Below, piece by piece: positions 52,647 through 61,732 of a DNA stretch of 64,000 nucleotides. Origin of the DNA: Microbacterium sp. EYE_78 (GTDB taxonomy: Bacteria > Actinomycetota > Actinomycetes > Actinomycetales > Microbacteriaceae); NCBI RefSeq assembly GCF_023149035.1, contig NZ_JAHXMY010000003.1:105089-169088 (forward strand), given 5' to 3'. The notes below the pieces were generated by a model. It saw only the letters and a list, made by a program, of their open reading frames with translations. It was not told where the DNA came from and did not search any database. The position numbers and the translations under genes were made by a program. The stretch's first letter is position 1, and each line of letters starts with the position of its first letter.

Positions 52647-54203
52647 TCACGAGACGGTGATCAGCGACCGCTGCCACCCCGACGAGCCGTCGGGGGCGAT
52701 CGGTGCGCGCTCCTCGATCTGCAGGTCGCCGTTCTTGTTGACCGCGCGGACCGCCACGTAATGGGTGCCGGGGGTGGCATCCCATTCCAGCACCCACTGC
52801 ACCCAGGTGTCTTCGTTGATCGGCTTCGACAGCGTCGCCGCCGTCCACTCGCCGTCGTCGATGCTGACCTCGACACGCTCGATGCCCACGGTCTGCGCCC
52901 ACGCGACACCGGCCAGCGGCACCTTGCCCGCCTCGACCGGCTTGCCACCCTTCGGCGTGTCCAGGCGGGACGCGAACTTGATGGGCGCCTCGGCGCTGTA
53001 GCCGCGCGGCGTCCAGTAGGCCTCGTCGGCCGCGAAGGTCGTGATCTTGAGCTCGGTCACCCACTTCGTCGCCGAGACGTAGCCGTAGAGGCCCGGCACC
53101 ACCATGCGGACGGGGAACCCGTGCTCGGGCGGCAGCGGCTCGCCGTTCATCGCGACCGCGAGGATCGCGTCGATGCCGTCATCGGTGACCGCCGACAGCG
53201 GGGTGCTCGCGGTGTATCCGTCGACGCTCTTCGAGAGCACCATGTCGGCGCCGGACTGCGGGCCGGCCATCTTCAGCACGTCACGCAGGGGCACGCCCTG
53301 CCAGATCGCGTTGCCGACGAGCTCGCCGCCGACCTCGTTCGACACGCACGTGAGGGTGATCGCGTACTCGTCGAGGCCCATGTCGAGCAGGTCCTGGAAC
53401 GTGAGTTCGACCCGCTGGTCGACCATGCCGTCGATGACCAGTCGCCATGTCTCAGGATCGACGGTCGGGACGGTCAGCGCGGTGTCGACGCGGTAGAAGT
53501 CCTTGTTCGGGGTGATGAGCGGGCTGATCCCAGGCACGTCGAGCTCCGCCCCCGCAGGGACGGTCACCGTCGACCTCGGCGCCGGCAGCTTCAGCGCCCT
53601 CCGGATCGCCTCCGCCGATGACGTCGCCGCGCTCACCGCCCGAGCGGTCACACCGACGATGACGGCGGATGCCCCGGCCACAGCGGTCATCACGAGGAAC
53701 CGGCGCCGGTCGACTCCGGCGTCCTCGGCGCGGTCGCCGTCTGCCGAGTCCCGCCAGGCGCGCAGCCGACGACCCAGCAGGTGGAGGACGACGCAGGCCG
53801 CGACGGTCCCCAGGATCGGGGGCACGTACGCGAGGATCGTCGCCTCTGCCCGCGTGACGATCGCAGCGCCCGACAGCACGCCCGCCAGGACGAGGGCGAC
53901 GACGCCCAGCGGGGGGCGCACGTACTCGAGGATGCCGGCGATCGCCGACGCGATGACGACGGCAAGGCCCAGTCCCGCGAGCAGGGCGATCTTGTCGAAC
54001 TCGCCGAACGTCGTGATGGCCAGCTCCTTCAGCGGTCTCGGCACGATGTCGATGACGAACGCGCCGACGGCCAGGATCGGGCTCGCGGTGCGTGCGACCA
54101 GCAAGGCCGCCAGCTCCGCGATCGCGAGGAACACCGCTCCCCCGACGAGGCCCGATACGGCCGCCCACACGATGAATCGCTTGCGTCTGCTCTGCGTGGT
54201 CAT
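52647..54203 (-). CDS. Membrane-anchored molybdopterin oxidoreductase (sulfite oxidase fold)
   Basis: A 518-residue enzyme. Residues ~10-170 contain four or five membrane helices; then a twin-arginine-like DRRRFLVMTAVAGASAVIVG precedes the catalytic part, which therefore lies outside the membrane. The Moco domain (~250-420) has Cys of TLTCVSNEVGGELVGNA as the molybdenum ligand and NAIWQGVPLRDVL; a C-terminal Ig-like dimerisation domain follows (VGIERVEVSIDDGEW, GTHYVAVRAVN). The electron partner and substrate are unknown. GGAGGGG precedes ATG 54203. Lies at the end of the Mo cluster, the obvious user of the cofactor. Confidence 0.9.
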   Translation of the reverse strand: MTTQSRRKRFIVWAAVSGLVGGAVFLAIAELAALLVARTASPILAVGAFVIDIVPRPLKELAITTFGEFDKIALLAGLGLAVVIASAIAGILEYVRPPLGVVALVLAGVLSGAAIVTRAEATILAYVPPILGTVAACVVLHLLGRRLRAWRDSADGDRAEDAGVDRRRFLVMTAVAGASAVIVGVTARAVSAATSSAEAIRRALKLPAPRSTVTVPAGAELDVPGISPLITPNKDFYRVDTALTVPTVDPETWRLVIDGMVDQRVELTFQDLLDMGLDEYAITLTCVSNEVGGELVGNAIWQGVPLRDVLKMAGPQSGADMVLSKSVDGYTASTPLSAVTDDGIDAILAVAMNGEPLPPEHGFPVRMVVPGLYGYVSATKWVTELKITTFAADEAYWTPRGYSAEAPIKFASRLDTPKGGKPVEAGKVPLAGVAWAQTVGIERVEVSIDDGEWTAATLSKPINEDTWVQWVLEWDATPGTHYVAVRAVNKNGDLQIEERAPIAPDGSSGWQRSLITVS

Positions 54204-54368
54204 GTCACCCCTCCATGAGTACTTCGGAGCGGACCCGTGATCAGATGCGTCGGCTTCCGGCTGCGAGACAGGTGCGTGCCTCGTGCTGGTCTCAGCATCG
54301 CCGCTCACAGCGCGCAGAACTCGCTCTTGCGCTCGGGCGCGAATGGTGGTGGAGTGCCGTGCCGACTG

Positions 54369-54716
54369 TCAGTTCGAGGTCTGCGGCCAGGAAGCGGCGG
54401 CGATGGGGTCGAGTTCCGTCGCGGCATCCGGCTCGGGGACGACGTGCAGTCCGGCCGGTGAGTTGGCGGACGACATCAGCGCCTCGACCCAGGCCGGGTT
54501 GATGGGGATCCTCGCCCGGTCGTCGAAGCGGAAGTCGATGTGCCCTCCGGGGTGCACCCATTTCGACTCGCGGCCACTCCCGTCGGTGACGTCCTTCACC
54601 CACGTGAACACGAACGACTCGTGACGCCGAAGCTTGCTCACAATGACGAGTTCGAGATGAGCGGTCAGACGGTCGTCGAGCTTGACGGTGACCGAGTCGA
54701 TGGTGATGCGTCCCAC
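54369..54716 (-). CDS. DUF7882-type small protein (paralogue B)
   Basis: A 115-residue paralogue of the protein encoded at 41478-41804: MGRITIDSVTVKLDDRLTAH, the common LVIVSKLRRHESFVFTWVKD, and INPAWVEALMSSANSPAGLH. Start GTG 54716. Function unknown. The C-terminal DAATELDPIAAASWPQTSN is unique to this copy. Confidence 0.7.
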   Translation of the reverse strand: MGRITIDSVTVKLDDRLTAHLELVIVSKLRRHESFVFTWVKDVTDGSGRESKWVHPGGHIDFRFDDRARIPINPAWVEALMSSANSPAGLHVVPEPDAATELDPIAAASWPQTSN

Positions 54717-54776
54717 AGCGGGAACGATCCGGCGCGGATGCGATCCCCGGGAGGGGCTTGCTTTCTCTCCGACGCG

Positions 54777-55445
54777 TCAGATCCGATCCCGACCGAGACC
54801 GACTCGGTCGACGCGGCGGTGGAACCGCATGCCCGCGACACCGCCGAGGACCGCGCCCACCAACGCAACCAGGGCAGCGCCGACGGCGGCCAGGATCCCG
54901 GTGAGCGTAGCGGCCTCGGGTGTCACGGGGATGCGGGGGAAGCTGTCGAGGTTGCCCAGCAGATCCCATTGGCTTCCGGCGAGCGCCGTCACAATCGCGA
55001 CCACCACCGCGATGACGATCGCCCAGAGCCAGACCGCGATCCCCTGCTTCACTCCGCTGAAGCGCGCCATCCGACCGGCGACGTACCCTCCGGCGAAATA
55101 GCCGACGAGCAGGACGAGGCCGATCACGACCGCGCCGACGATGCCGGCGGTGCCGCTGTTCTCCGTCGCCGCCTCTGCCGCCTGGCCGGGGTCCGTGCCC
55201 GTGCTGAGTCCGATCGCCCCGCCGATCGCGGCCACGAGGGCCGTGAGCAGGACGACGGTGCCCGTCGCGGTGAGCCAGCCGAAAAACGCCGAGCCGAACT
55301 TGAAGCCGCCGAACTCCTGCTTCTCCCGCTCGAGCACGTCGTGATGCAACGTGTGCGCGCCAGCCGTCCGCGCGGGCTCGGCAGCCGGTGCCGCCTCGCT
55401 CCTGGGTCGTCCCGCGTCGTTGCGGTCGTCATCGTGAGTCGTCAT
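54777..55445 (-). CDS. Multi-pass membrane protein of unknown function
   Basis: A 222-residue protein: a charged, low-complexity N-terminus (~1-45, Asp/Arg/Ala), then FGGFKFGSAFFGWLTATGTV and about five Gly/Ala-rich membrane helices, ending with a basic tail. No transporter motif. Start ATG 55445. Confidence 0.75.
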   Translation of the reverse strand: MTTHDDDRNDAGRPRSEAAPAAEPARTAGAHTLHHDVLEREKQEFGGFKFGSAFFGWLTATGTVVLLTALVAAIGGAIGLSTGTDPGQAAEAATENSGTAGIVGAVVIGLVLLVGYFAGGYVAGRMARFSGVKQGIAVWLWAIVIAVVVAIVTALAGSQWDLLGNLDSFPRIPVTPEAATLTGILAAVGAALVALVGAVLGGVAGMRFHRRVDRVGLGRDRI

Positions 55446-55580
55446 GGGGGCGAGCTTCCGCCGATGGGTCGGTTCGCGGGCGAGGGTTGCCCCGCACTCG
55501 ACGGGGGCGTATCGTTCTTCCGCCTCTGACACAGCTCCGCGCCCTGTCGCGGAGCGGACAGGGCGCGGAACCGGGTGCGA

Positions 55581-55751
55581 TTACTTGAAGGCGTCCTTCA
55601 CGTTCTCGCCGGCCTTCTTGACGTCGGCCTTGGTCTGGTCGCTTCGACCTTCGGCTTCGAGGCTCTCGTCGCCGGAATGCTTCCCGGCGGTCTCCTTCCC
55701 CTTGCCTGTCAGGTCTTCGGCCGCGTTCTTGATCTTGTCGTCGAGTCCCAT
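55581..55751 (-). CDS. CsbD-family stress protein
   Basis: A 56-residue hydrophilic protein: MGLDDKIKNAAEDLTGKGKE at the start, then a charged helical repeat ending VKDAFK. This is the CsbD-like pattern (general stress protein, sigma-B-type control in Bacillus). AAGGAG precedes the ATG. No cysteines or membrane segments. Confidence 0.85.
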   Translation of the reverse strand: MGLDDKIKNAAEDLTGKGKETAGKHSGDESLEAEGRSDQTKADVKKAGENVKDAFK

Positions 55752-55879
55752 GAGGGCTTCTCCTTCCGATCAGGTACTTCCCGAACCGGCGCCCACGCTA
55801 CGTCGCCGTCACCCCGACACCAGGGGGGTGGCGCATCGCCATGGCGTGAGGTACCCGACGCGCGGGTAGGGTCGGGTCG

Positions 55880-56923
55880 GTGAGCGCTTCGAACCTCGCC
55901 CGCCGGCTCGACCACACGTCTGAGCCGGGCCTCCCGACGCATCCCGAGATCACGACGTGGCGCCCCGCATCCGCGCCGGACATCGACGCGATCCATGCGC
56001 TGACAGCCGCAGCCGATGCGGTCGACCACCCGACGTGGCTCACGCCGCGACAGGACGTCGCCGAGATCTTCCAGACCTCGCACATCGACCCGGCCCGCGA
56101 CACGCTCGTCGGGTTCGCCGCCGACGGCACCCTCGTGGCGACGGGCACCGCGACGCTGCATCCCTCCCGTGTCGGCGGCCTCCTCTCGGTCGACATCAGC
56201 GGAACGGTGCATCCCGACTGGCGGCGGCGCGGCATCGGCACCGCGCTGACCGCGTGGCTGGACGCACGCGCGCAGCAGCAGGTCGCCGCGGCCTCGGCGT
56301 CGCTCGACGACGGGGGCACGGAGGGCCGGCTCAAGGCGTACGCCGAAGAGACCAACGCGGATCAGGCCGCCGTCCTGACTGCGCGCGGCTACACGCCCGA
56401 GCGCTGGTTCTCGACCATGGAGCGCGACCTCGCGGACGCGGTCCCGCCGATCGCTGCCCCGGACGGCATCACGCTCGTGGCGTACGACCGGGACCGCGAC
56501 GCGGATGCCCTCGCCGCCCGCAACGACGCGTTCCGCGACCACTGGGGAAGCCTGCCCTCGAACGAGGAGCGCTGGCAGCAGTTCGTCGGCGGCGACTTCT
56601 TCCGCCCCGATCTCTCACGCGTGGCCGTCACCTCGGAGGGCGCGATCGTCGCGTTCTGCCTCGCGTCGGTCAACGAGGAGGACTTCGCCGCGCTCGGGGC
56701 ATCCCATGCGTACATCGACCTCATCGGTGTGGTCCGCTCCCACCGGCGACGCGGCCTCGCGCCGCTCGTCGTCTCGGCCGCGCTCGAGGCGATCCGCGCC
56801 GACGGTCTGGAACGCGCCGTGCTCGACGTCGACACCGACTCCCCCACAGGCGCGAACCGGCTCTACGAGGGGCTCGGCTTCAGCGCAACCGAGCGGGTGG
56901 TGGCGTTCGTCCGCCACCTGTGA
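55880..56923 (+). CDS. GNAT acetyltransferase, tandem domains
   Basis: A 347-residue protein with two GNAT folds: the first (~25-180) has VHPDWRRRGIGTALTAWLDA as the acetyl-CoA motif A; the second (~200-345) has GVVRSHRRRGLAPLVVSAAL and a final FSATERVVAFVRHL. The arrangement resembles MshD (mycothiol synthase) in layout; I do not claim that function. GTG 55880, with TAGGGT (55867-55872) 7 bp upstream. Confidence 0.83.
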   Translation: MSASNLARRLDHTSEPGLPTHPEITTWRPASAPDIDAIHALTAAADAVDHPTWLTPRQDVAEIFQTSHIDPARDTLVGFAADGTLVATGTATLHPSRVGGLLSVDISGTVHPDWRRRGIGTALTAWLDARAQQQVAAASASLDDGGTEGRLKAYAEETNADQAAVLTARGYTPERWFSTMERDLADAVPPIAAPDGITLVAYDRDRDADALAARNDAFRDHWGSLPSNEERWQQFVGGDFFRPDLSRVAVTSEGAIVAFCLASVNEEDFAALGASHAYIDLIGVVRSHRRRGLAPLVVSAALEAIRADGLERAVLDVDTDSPTGANRLYEGLGFSATERVVAFVRHL

Positions 56924-56947
56924 CGCGGTCGCCCACCATGCGCGCGG

Positions 56948-57820
56948 TCACTGCGTGTGGGATCCCGAGGCGGGTGGCTGCGAGCCGAACGGCCACACGA
57001 TCGTGAGTCGCAGCGGGTCGTCGTCGCGCGGAGAGTTGTGCCAGACCTCGCGGGGAGGTCCGACGGGCGTGAACCCGCTCTCGGCGATCCACGCGTACAC
57101 CTCGTCGTAGAGCGCCAGGATCTCGGGGAAGTCCGTCTCCCGCCCCTCGGCGTGGCGGCGGGCGACCTGTCCGCCGGTCATCCGATAGCTGCGGGCATCG
57201 CCCCCGGCATCCATCAGGCCGTCCACGGGCTGCACGATCTCGAGCGGGCCGTCGGAGTCGTCCGTCACCGGCGCGTGGAAGACGCCGTACGGATCGCCGG
57301 TCGGACGAAGCCCGCCCTGTGCGGCGAGGTCGCGCAGCCGCGCCACCTCGTCGTGGATGATCTGGTCCATCTCGTGCGGCGCCATCCGGCGCATCACGCT
57401 CAGGACGGGGTGGTCGCTCTCCCATGCGGTCTCGACGGCGGGCATGCCGGTCTCCTTCTTCAGGTGGAGTCGTGCTCGACCGAGCACGACATGGTGCGCC
57501 TCAGTGCGGCGGTCCAGCGCCGCGACCGCCTCGTCGAGCAGTCCGACGGCGCGGGCCTCGTCGATCTCGGCGCACTCGACGATCTTCGCGATCTGCTCGA
57601 GCGGCAGGTCGGCGGACCGCAGCAGGCCGATGAGCCACCCCGTGTGCACCTGGTCTGCGGCGTAGTACCGGTACCCGGTGTCGGGATCGACCCGCCGCGG
57701 GGGCAGGAGCCCGCGGTCGGCGTAGATCCGGAGCGCCTTGGCCGACAGCAGCGTCGAGGCACCGAACCGCCCGGCGGTCATGAGGTCGTCGTTCGAGGTC
57801 ACATCGTCAGCCTCGACCAT
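56948..57820 (-). CDS. MerR-family regulator with effector-binding domain
   Basis: A 290-residue protein: MerR winged helix (~15-85, LLSAKALRIYADRGLLPPRR, VDPDTGYRYYAADQV), coiled-coil helix, and a C-terminal GyrI/BltR-like small-molecule-binding domain (~150-290). Such regulators sense drugs or dyes. Start ATG 57820 is uncertain (ATG 57781 also in frame). Divergent from the phzF-like gene, its possible target. Confidence 0.82.
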   Translation of the reverse strand: MVEADDVTSNDDLMTAGRFGASTLLSAKALRIYADRGLLPPRRVDPDTGYRYYAADQVHTGWLIGLLRSADLPLEQIAKIVECAEIDEARAVGLLDEAVAALDRRTEAHHVVLGRARLHLKKETGMPAVETAWESDHPVLSVMRRMAPHEMDQIIHDEVARLRDLAAQGGLRPTGDPYGVFHAPVTDDSDGPLEIVQPVDGLMDAGGDARSYRMTGGQVARRHAEGRETDFPEILALYDEVYAWIAESGFTPVGPPREVWHNSPRDDDPLRLTIVWPFGSQPPASGSHTQ

Positions 57821-57875
57821 GCCCCTGGGGCGAGGTCAAGCGCGGGTTCGCATCGATCCGTCGTACTGTCGGGTC

Positions 57876-58730
57876 GTGGCATCCCCCGACGTCCTCCGCT
57901 ACTCCGCGTTCTCCGCCCGCCCTGACGGCGGCAATCCGGCGGGGGTCGTCCTCGATGCTTCCCGGCTCGAGGACATCGGGATGCAGCGCATCGCCGCCGA
58001 GGTCGATTACGCGGAGACCGCGTTCATCACGGGGACGACCGATGACGGTGCTCGGACGGTCCGCTACTTCTCCCCCATCGCCGAGGTGCCGTTCTGCGGG
58101 CACGCGACCGTCGCGACCGCGGTCGCCCTCGCCGATGGCGGCTTCGCGCAGCCGGGCGAAGTGCTCCGGTTCGCGACACCGGTCGGGCCGGTGGCGATCA
58201 CCGTGTCATCGGACGCGACCGGGATGCGCGCGTCGTTCACGAGCGTGCCACCGGTGGTGACGGAGCTCCCGGCGGATGACCTCGACGCGATCCTCCGTGA
58301 GATCGGCGTCGACGCGGGAGCGGTGGATGCCGATCTGCCGCCGCGCATCTCGAACGCGGGCAACCCACATCCGATCATCGTCATTCGGGACCGCGCCGGG
58401 TTCGACGCATTCACCTTCGACCCGGACCGCGTGCGCGTGCTGATGAACGAGCGCGGCTGGCCCGCGACGATCACGGTGCTGCACCGGCTCGCGCCGGACC
58501 GCTTCGTGGCCCGGAACCTCTTCCCGGTGGGACGCATCACCGAGGATCCCGCCACCGGATCGGCGGCAGCCGCCGTCGGCGCCTATCTCCGCGAGCTCGG
58601 GGTCGTTCCGGAGCCGAGCCGCGTGATCATCGAGCAGGGCGCGCATGTCGGTCGCCCGAGCGAGCTGATCGTGGACGTTCCGCCCGAGGGCGGCATCGTC
58701 GTCAGCGGCTACGCGGTGCCGATCGTCTGA
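57876..58730 (+). CDS. PhzF-family isomerase-like protein
   Basis: A 284-residue PhzF/diaminopimelate-epimerase-fold protein: SARPDGGNPAGVVLDASRLE, AEVDYAETAFITGT with the catalytic Glu, FCGHATVATAVALA and EDPATGSAAAAVGAYLRELG. No phenazine genes nearby, so a different isomerisation is likely. GTG 57876, with TACTGT (57864-57869) 6 bp upstream. Confidence 0.88.
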   Translation: MASPDVLRYSAFSARPDGGNPAGVVLDASRLEDIGMQRIAAEVDYAETAFITGTTDDGARTVRYFSPIAEVPFCGHATVATAVALADGGFAQPGEVLRFATPVGPVAITVSSDATGMRASFTSVPPVVTELPADDLDAILREIGVDAGAVDADLPPRISNAGNPHPIIVIRDRAGFDAFTFDPDRVRVLMNERGWPATITVLHRLAPDRFVARNLFPVGRITEDPATGSAAAAVGAYLRELGVVPEPSRVIIEQGAHVGRPSELIVDVPPEGGIVVSGYAVPIV

Positions 58731-58796
58731 GCGTCACTCCATGTCGTCGTCGGCCGAGCAGTCCGAGGCGACCATGAAGCCGGCGCGCACCGAAGA

Positions 58797-59741
58797 TCAC
58801 GGCCGGCCGATCGCGCCGAACATCGCCGCGATGCTGCTCGGCTGTTCGACGGCGGCGAAGTGCCCGGCATCCGGCAGCACCGTCTCAGTCACCTGCGGGA
58901 CGAACGCCGACAACCGCCGGGCGTCGCGTCCGTGCACGAACACGTCGCGTTCGCCTCGAACCGAACGGACCGGGCATCGGATGCCGCGCCAGACCGACTC
59001 GTCGTACGCGGCGGCAGCTCGCGCGGCCAAGACGAAGGACTGCGGCCGGATCTCCTCGGCCAGCGCGCGGAGGACGGACCCGTCGACCGCGTGCGGCGCG
59101 GAGAACAACGGAGCGCTCAGCACGCGGAGCAGCCCGACCCGGTCGAGCCCGCGCAGCAGCGGACGGGCTGCGCCGCGCAGCGCCGAGAGCACCCGCATGG
59201 CGAGCAGCATGCCGGCGAAGCCGGGCAGGCGGGCTCCACCGCGCAGCGGACGCCGGATGGCGTCGAGGACGGCGGGACCGGACGCCGAGATGACCAGCAC
59301 CTCGGCGGTGCGGCCAGGGGCGCGAGCCGCGATCTCGAGTGCGAGCAGCCCACCCAGCGAGTGCCCGACGAGCACGAACCGGTCATAGCCGAGCTGGTCG
59401 GCGACCTCGACGACGGCGCGGCCCAGGCCGGGGACGTCGACGTCGGATGCCGCGGCTCCGCTCTCACCCCAGCCCGGCAGATCGAGTGCGATGACGTCGC
59501 GGACGGGGTCGCCGGACGCGATCGCCGCGCGGAGGACCGGGGTCCACGTGGTCCACGAGCCGGCGGCGCCGTGCAGGAGGATCGTCGGGGTCTCGCCGGT
59601 CCGAGGCGAGACCCGGGCGACGATCGTGCCAGCGGACGTCTCGAACTCGCGGCGACGCAGACCGACTGCCCGACCGTCCGCGACCAGGGCCGACGCGCGG
59701 CGCCGAGCACCGCGTGAGGTGGCGCCCGGCGATCTGGTCAC
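58797..59741 (-). CDS. Alpha/beta hydrolase
   Basis: A 314-residue serine hydrolase: oxyanion HGAAGSWTTWTPV, nucleophile elbow LVGHSLGGLLAL (Ser ~123), Asp in GERDVFVHG, His in LPDAGHFAAVEQPS. Broad family; substrate unknown. Divergent from the MBL-fold gene. Confidence 0.86.
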   Translation of the reverse strand: MTRSPGATSRGARRRASALVADGRAVGLRRREFETSAGTIVARVSPRTGETPTILLHGAAGSWTTWTPVLRAAIASGDPVRDVIALDLPGWGESGAAASDVDVPGLGRAVVEVADQLGYDRFVLVGHSLGGLLALEIAARAPGRTAEVLVISASGPAVLDAIRRPLRGGARLPGFAGMLLAMRVLSALRGAARPLLRGLDRVGLLRVLSAPLFSAPHAVDGSVLRALAEEIRPQSFVLAARAAAAYDESVWRGIRCPVRSVRGERDVFVHGRDARRLSAFVPQVTETVLPDAGHFAAVEQPSSIAAMFGAIGRP

Positions 59742-59827
59742 ACCGGTGATTCGACGCCGAATGGCGTTCGGATGCCGGATGTCGCCGCGCGGGCGTAGCC
59801 TCTGCGGCAGACGCAGAGAGGCGCATC

Positions 59828-60460
59828 ATGACTGACGACCCGGCCGACGGCATCGGCATCACCCCGATCCACGTCGGCGATCTGCTCGTCGCAGACGACG
59901 AGGTCATGCCCATCGTCGTCCACCTGATCGACCATCCAGACGGCCGGATCCTCGTCGACACCGGCATCACACGCGTGCATCCTGCGGTCGCCGACATGGA
60001 TCCGCGCCTGCGCCCGCTGACCGAACACGATGTCGACCTCTCCACCGTCACCGCCGTGGTGAACACGCACCTGCACTTCGACCACTGCGGCGGCAACCAT
60101 CTGTTCGCAGGTACGCCGATCTACGTCCAGCAAGCCGAGCTCGACGACGCTCGCACGCTCGAGGACTACACCATCCGCGAGTGGGTGGATGCCGCCGGCG
60201 TGACGTACGAGCCGGTCAGCGGGGAACACGAGATCCTCCGGGGTGTGCGGCTGCTCCCGGCAGCCGGGCACACGCGCGGGTCGCAGATCGTGGTCGTCGA
60301 CGGCGAGGGCGGTCCCACCGTCATCGCGGGCGACACCGCCGTCTGGTACGGCGAACTCGACGAACCCACGACCGAGGGGCAGCGGCTGATCCTGTCGCTG
60401 GCGCCTCGCGAGGTCTATCTGTCGCACGTCCTCGAGCCGTGGCGGCCGGGCGAGCGCTGA
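59828..60460 (+). CDS. MBL-fold hydrolase, N-acyl-homoserine-lactonase-like
   Basis: A 210-residue metallo-beta-lactamase-fold enzyme: THLHFDHCGGN metal motif (~80), AAGHTRGSQIVV, IAGDTAVWYGELDE and LSHVLEPW. The HxHxDH-CGG form and length are those of AiiA-like lactonases (quorum quenching), although many MBL enzymes share it. The Tyr of AiiA's active site is not certain here. Confidence 0.78.
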   Translation: MTDDPADGIGITPIHVGDLLVADDEVMPIVVHLIDHPDGRILVDTGITRVHPAVADMDPRLRPLTEHDVDLSTVTAVVNTHLHFDHCGGNHLFAGTPIYVQQAELDDARTLEDYTIREWVDAAGVTYEPVSGEHEILRGVRLLPAAGHTRGSQIVVVDGEGGPTVIAGDTAVWYGELDEPTTEGQRLILSLAPREVYLSHVLEPWRPGER

Positions 60461-60468
60461 CCCGCGCG

Positions 60469-61647
60469 TCACCCGATCCGGGTGCGGAGGGCCTGGGCGT
60501 CGGTCTCACCGTCGACCAGGACGGCTCGCGCAAGGTCGCGTGCGTCCTCGACGTTCCAGAGCAGCACGCCGATCGGGGCGCCCGACTCGTCGCGGTAGTA
60601 GACGACCGTGCGCTCGTCGTCGAGATCGACCACCAGCGGATCCTTCTCGGGGTCGAGGGTGCCGACCGCCTCCCACCGCACGCCGAACACGGCGGAGTAG
60701 AAGTACGGGGTGTGGCTGTACGGCAGCCGCTCCCCCGCCATCGACCGTCCGACCGCGGCGCCCTGCTCGTTCGCGTTGTCGACGTGCTCGACGCGGGAAC
60801 GGCCGAGGATCGGATCGGGGTATGCCGCGATGTCACCGGCGGCCCAGATGGCGTCGTCGCTCGTGACGAGGTGCTCGTCGACGATCACGCCGCCGTCGAC
60901 GTCGAGCCCGGCCTGCTCGGCGAGGTCGACGACCGGATCGACGCCGAGGCCCAGGACGACGACGTCGGCCGGACGTTCGTCGCCGCCCTCGAGCACGACG
61001 TGCAGGCGATTGCCCTCCGTACGCACCTCCTCGACGCGCGCCCCGGGGACGAGCTCGACACCGCCGTCGCGGAACAGCTGCTCGTACCGCGTGGCGAGCT
61101 CGGGCGGGAAGGTGCCGTCGCCGAGGACCTCTGAGGGGAAGAGCAGCTCGGTCTCGACGCCGTTCTGCACGAGCGCAGCCGCGATCTCGGCGCCGATGTA
61201 CCCGCCGCCGACGACGACGGCGCGGCCGCCACGCTCGGCCAGCTCGCGCAGGCGGCGGTAGTCCTCCGCAGAGCGGAAGAAGAGGATGCGGTCGTCGTCG
61301 GGCGCCGGGATCTCGCGGGGCTTCGACCCGGTGGCCAGCAGGAGTCGCCGGTAGCCGAGCTCGTTGCCCTCGCCGATCGAGACCGTCTTCGCCGCGCGAT
61401 CGATGGACTCCACGAACGTCTCGAGCCGGATCTCCGCACCCGTCTCCTCGGTGCCGAGCGGCACCTGATCCCACGTGAAGTCGGGGTCGGTCCAGAGCTT
61501 CTTCGACAGCGCAGGACGCGTGTACGGCGGGTCGACGTCCGCGCTGAGGATGCCGATCGTGCCGTCCGGATCGAGTTCCCGGATGCCGCGGGCCGCCGCA
61601 TCCGCCACCATTCCGCCACCGACGATCAGATAGTCGTACGTCCGCAT
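60469..61647 (-). CDS. FAD-dependent pyridine nucleotide-disulphide-type reductase
   Basis: A 392-residue flavoprotein: FAD motif YLIVGGGMVADAAARGI, NAD(P)H motif VVVGGGYIGAEIAAAL (~150), GLGVDPVVDLAEQAGLDVDG and WAAGDIAAYPDP. This type acts as ferredoxin or rubredoxin reductase; no partner gene is adjacent. ATG 61647 behind GGAG. Confidence 0.88.
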   Translation of the reverse strand: MRTYDYLIVGGGMVADAAARGIRELDPDGTIGILSADVDPPYTRPALSKKLWTDPDFTWDQVPLGTEETGAEIRLETFVESIDRAAKTVSIGEGNELGYRRLLLATGSKPREIPAPDDDRILFFRSAEDYRRLRELAERGGRAVVVGGGYIGAEIAAALVQNGVETELLFPSEVLGDGTFPPELATRYEQLFRDGGVELVPGARVEEVRTEGNRLHVVLEGGDERPADVVVLGLGVDPVVDLAEQAGLDVDGGVIVDEHLVTSDDAIWAAGDIAAYPDPILGRSRVEHVDNANEQGAAVGRSMAGERLPYSHTPYFYSAVFGVRWEAVGTLDPEKDPLVVDLDDERTVVYYRDESGAPIGVLLWNVEDARDLARAVLVDGETDAQALRTRIG

Positions 61648-61732
61648 CACACACTCCGCTCGCTTCGTTGCGGGCAACGGTAGGTGGGTGCGACGTGATC
61701 GTGCTCGGGGTTGCGGAGGGTCGACGGCCGGG

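Noticed and set aside
57876..58730. Phenazine biosynthesis locus
   Set aside because: Only a PhzF-family gene is present; none of phzA-E or phzG is nearby, and PhzF-like proteins are common outside phenazine producers.
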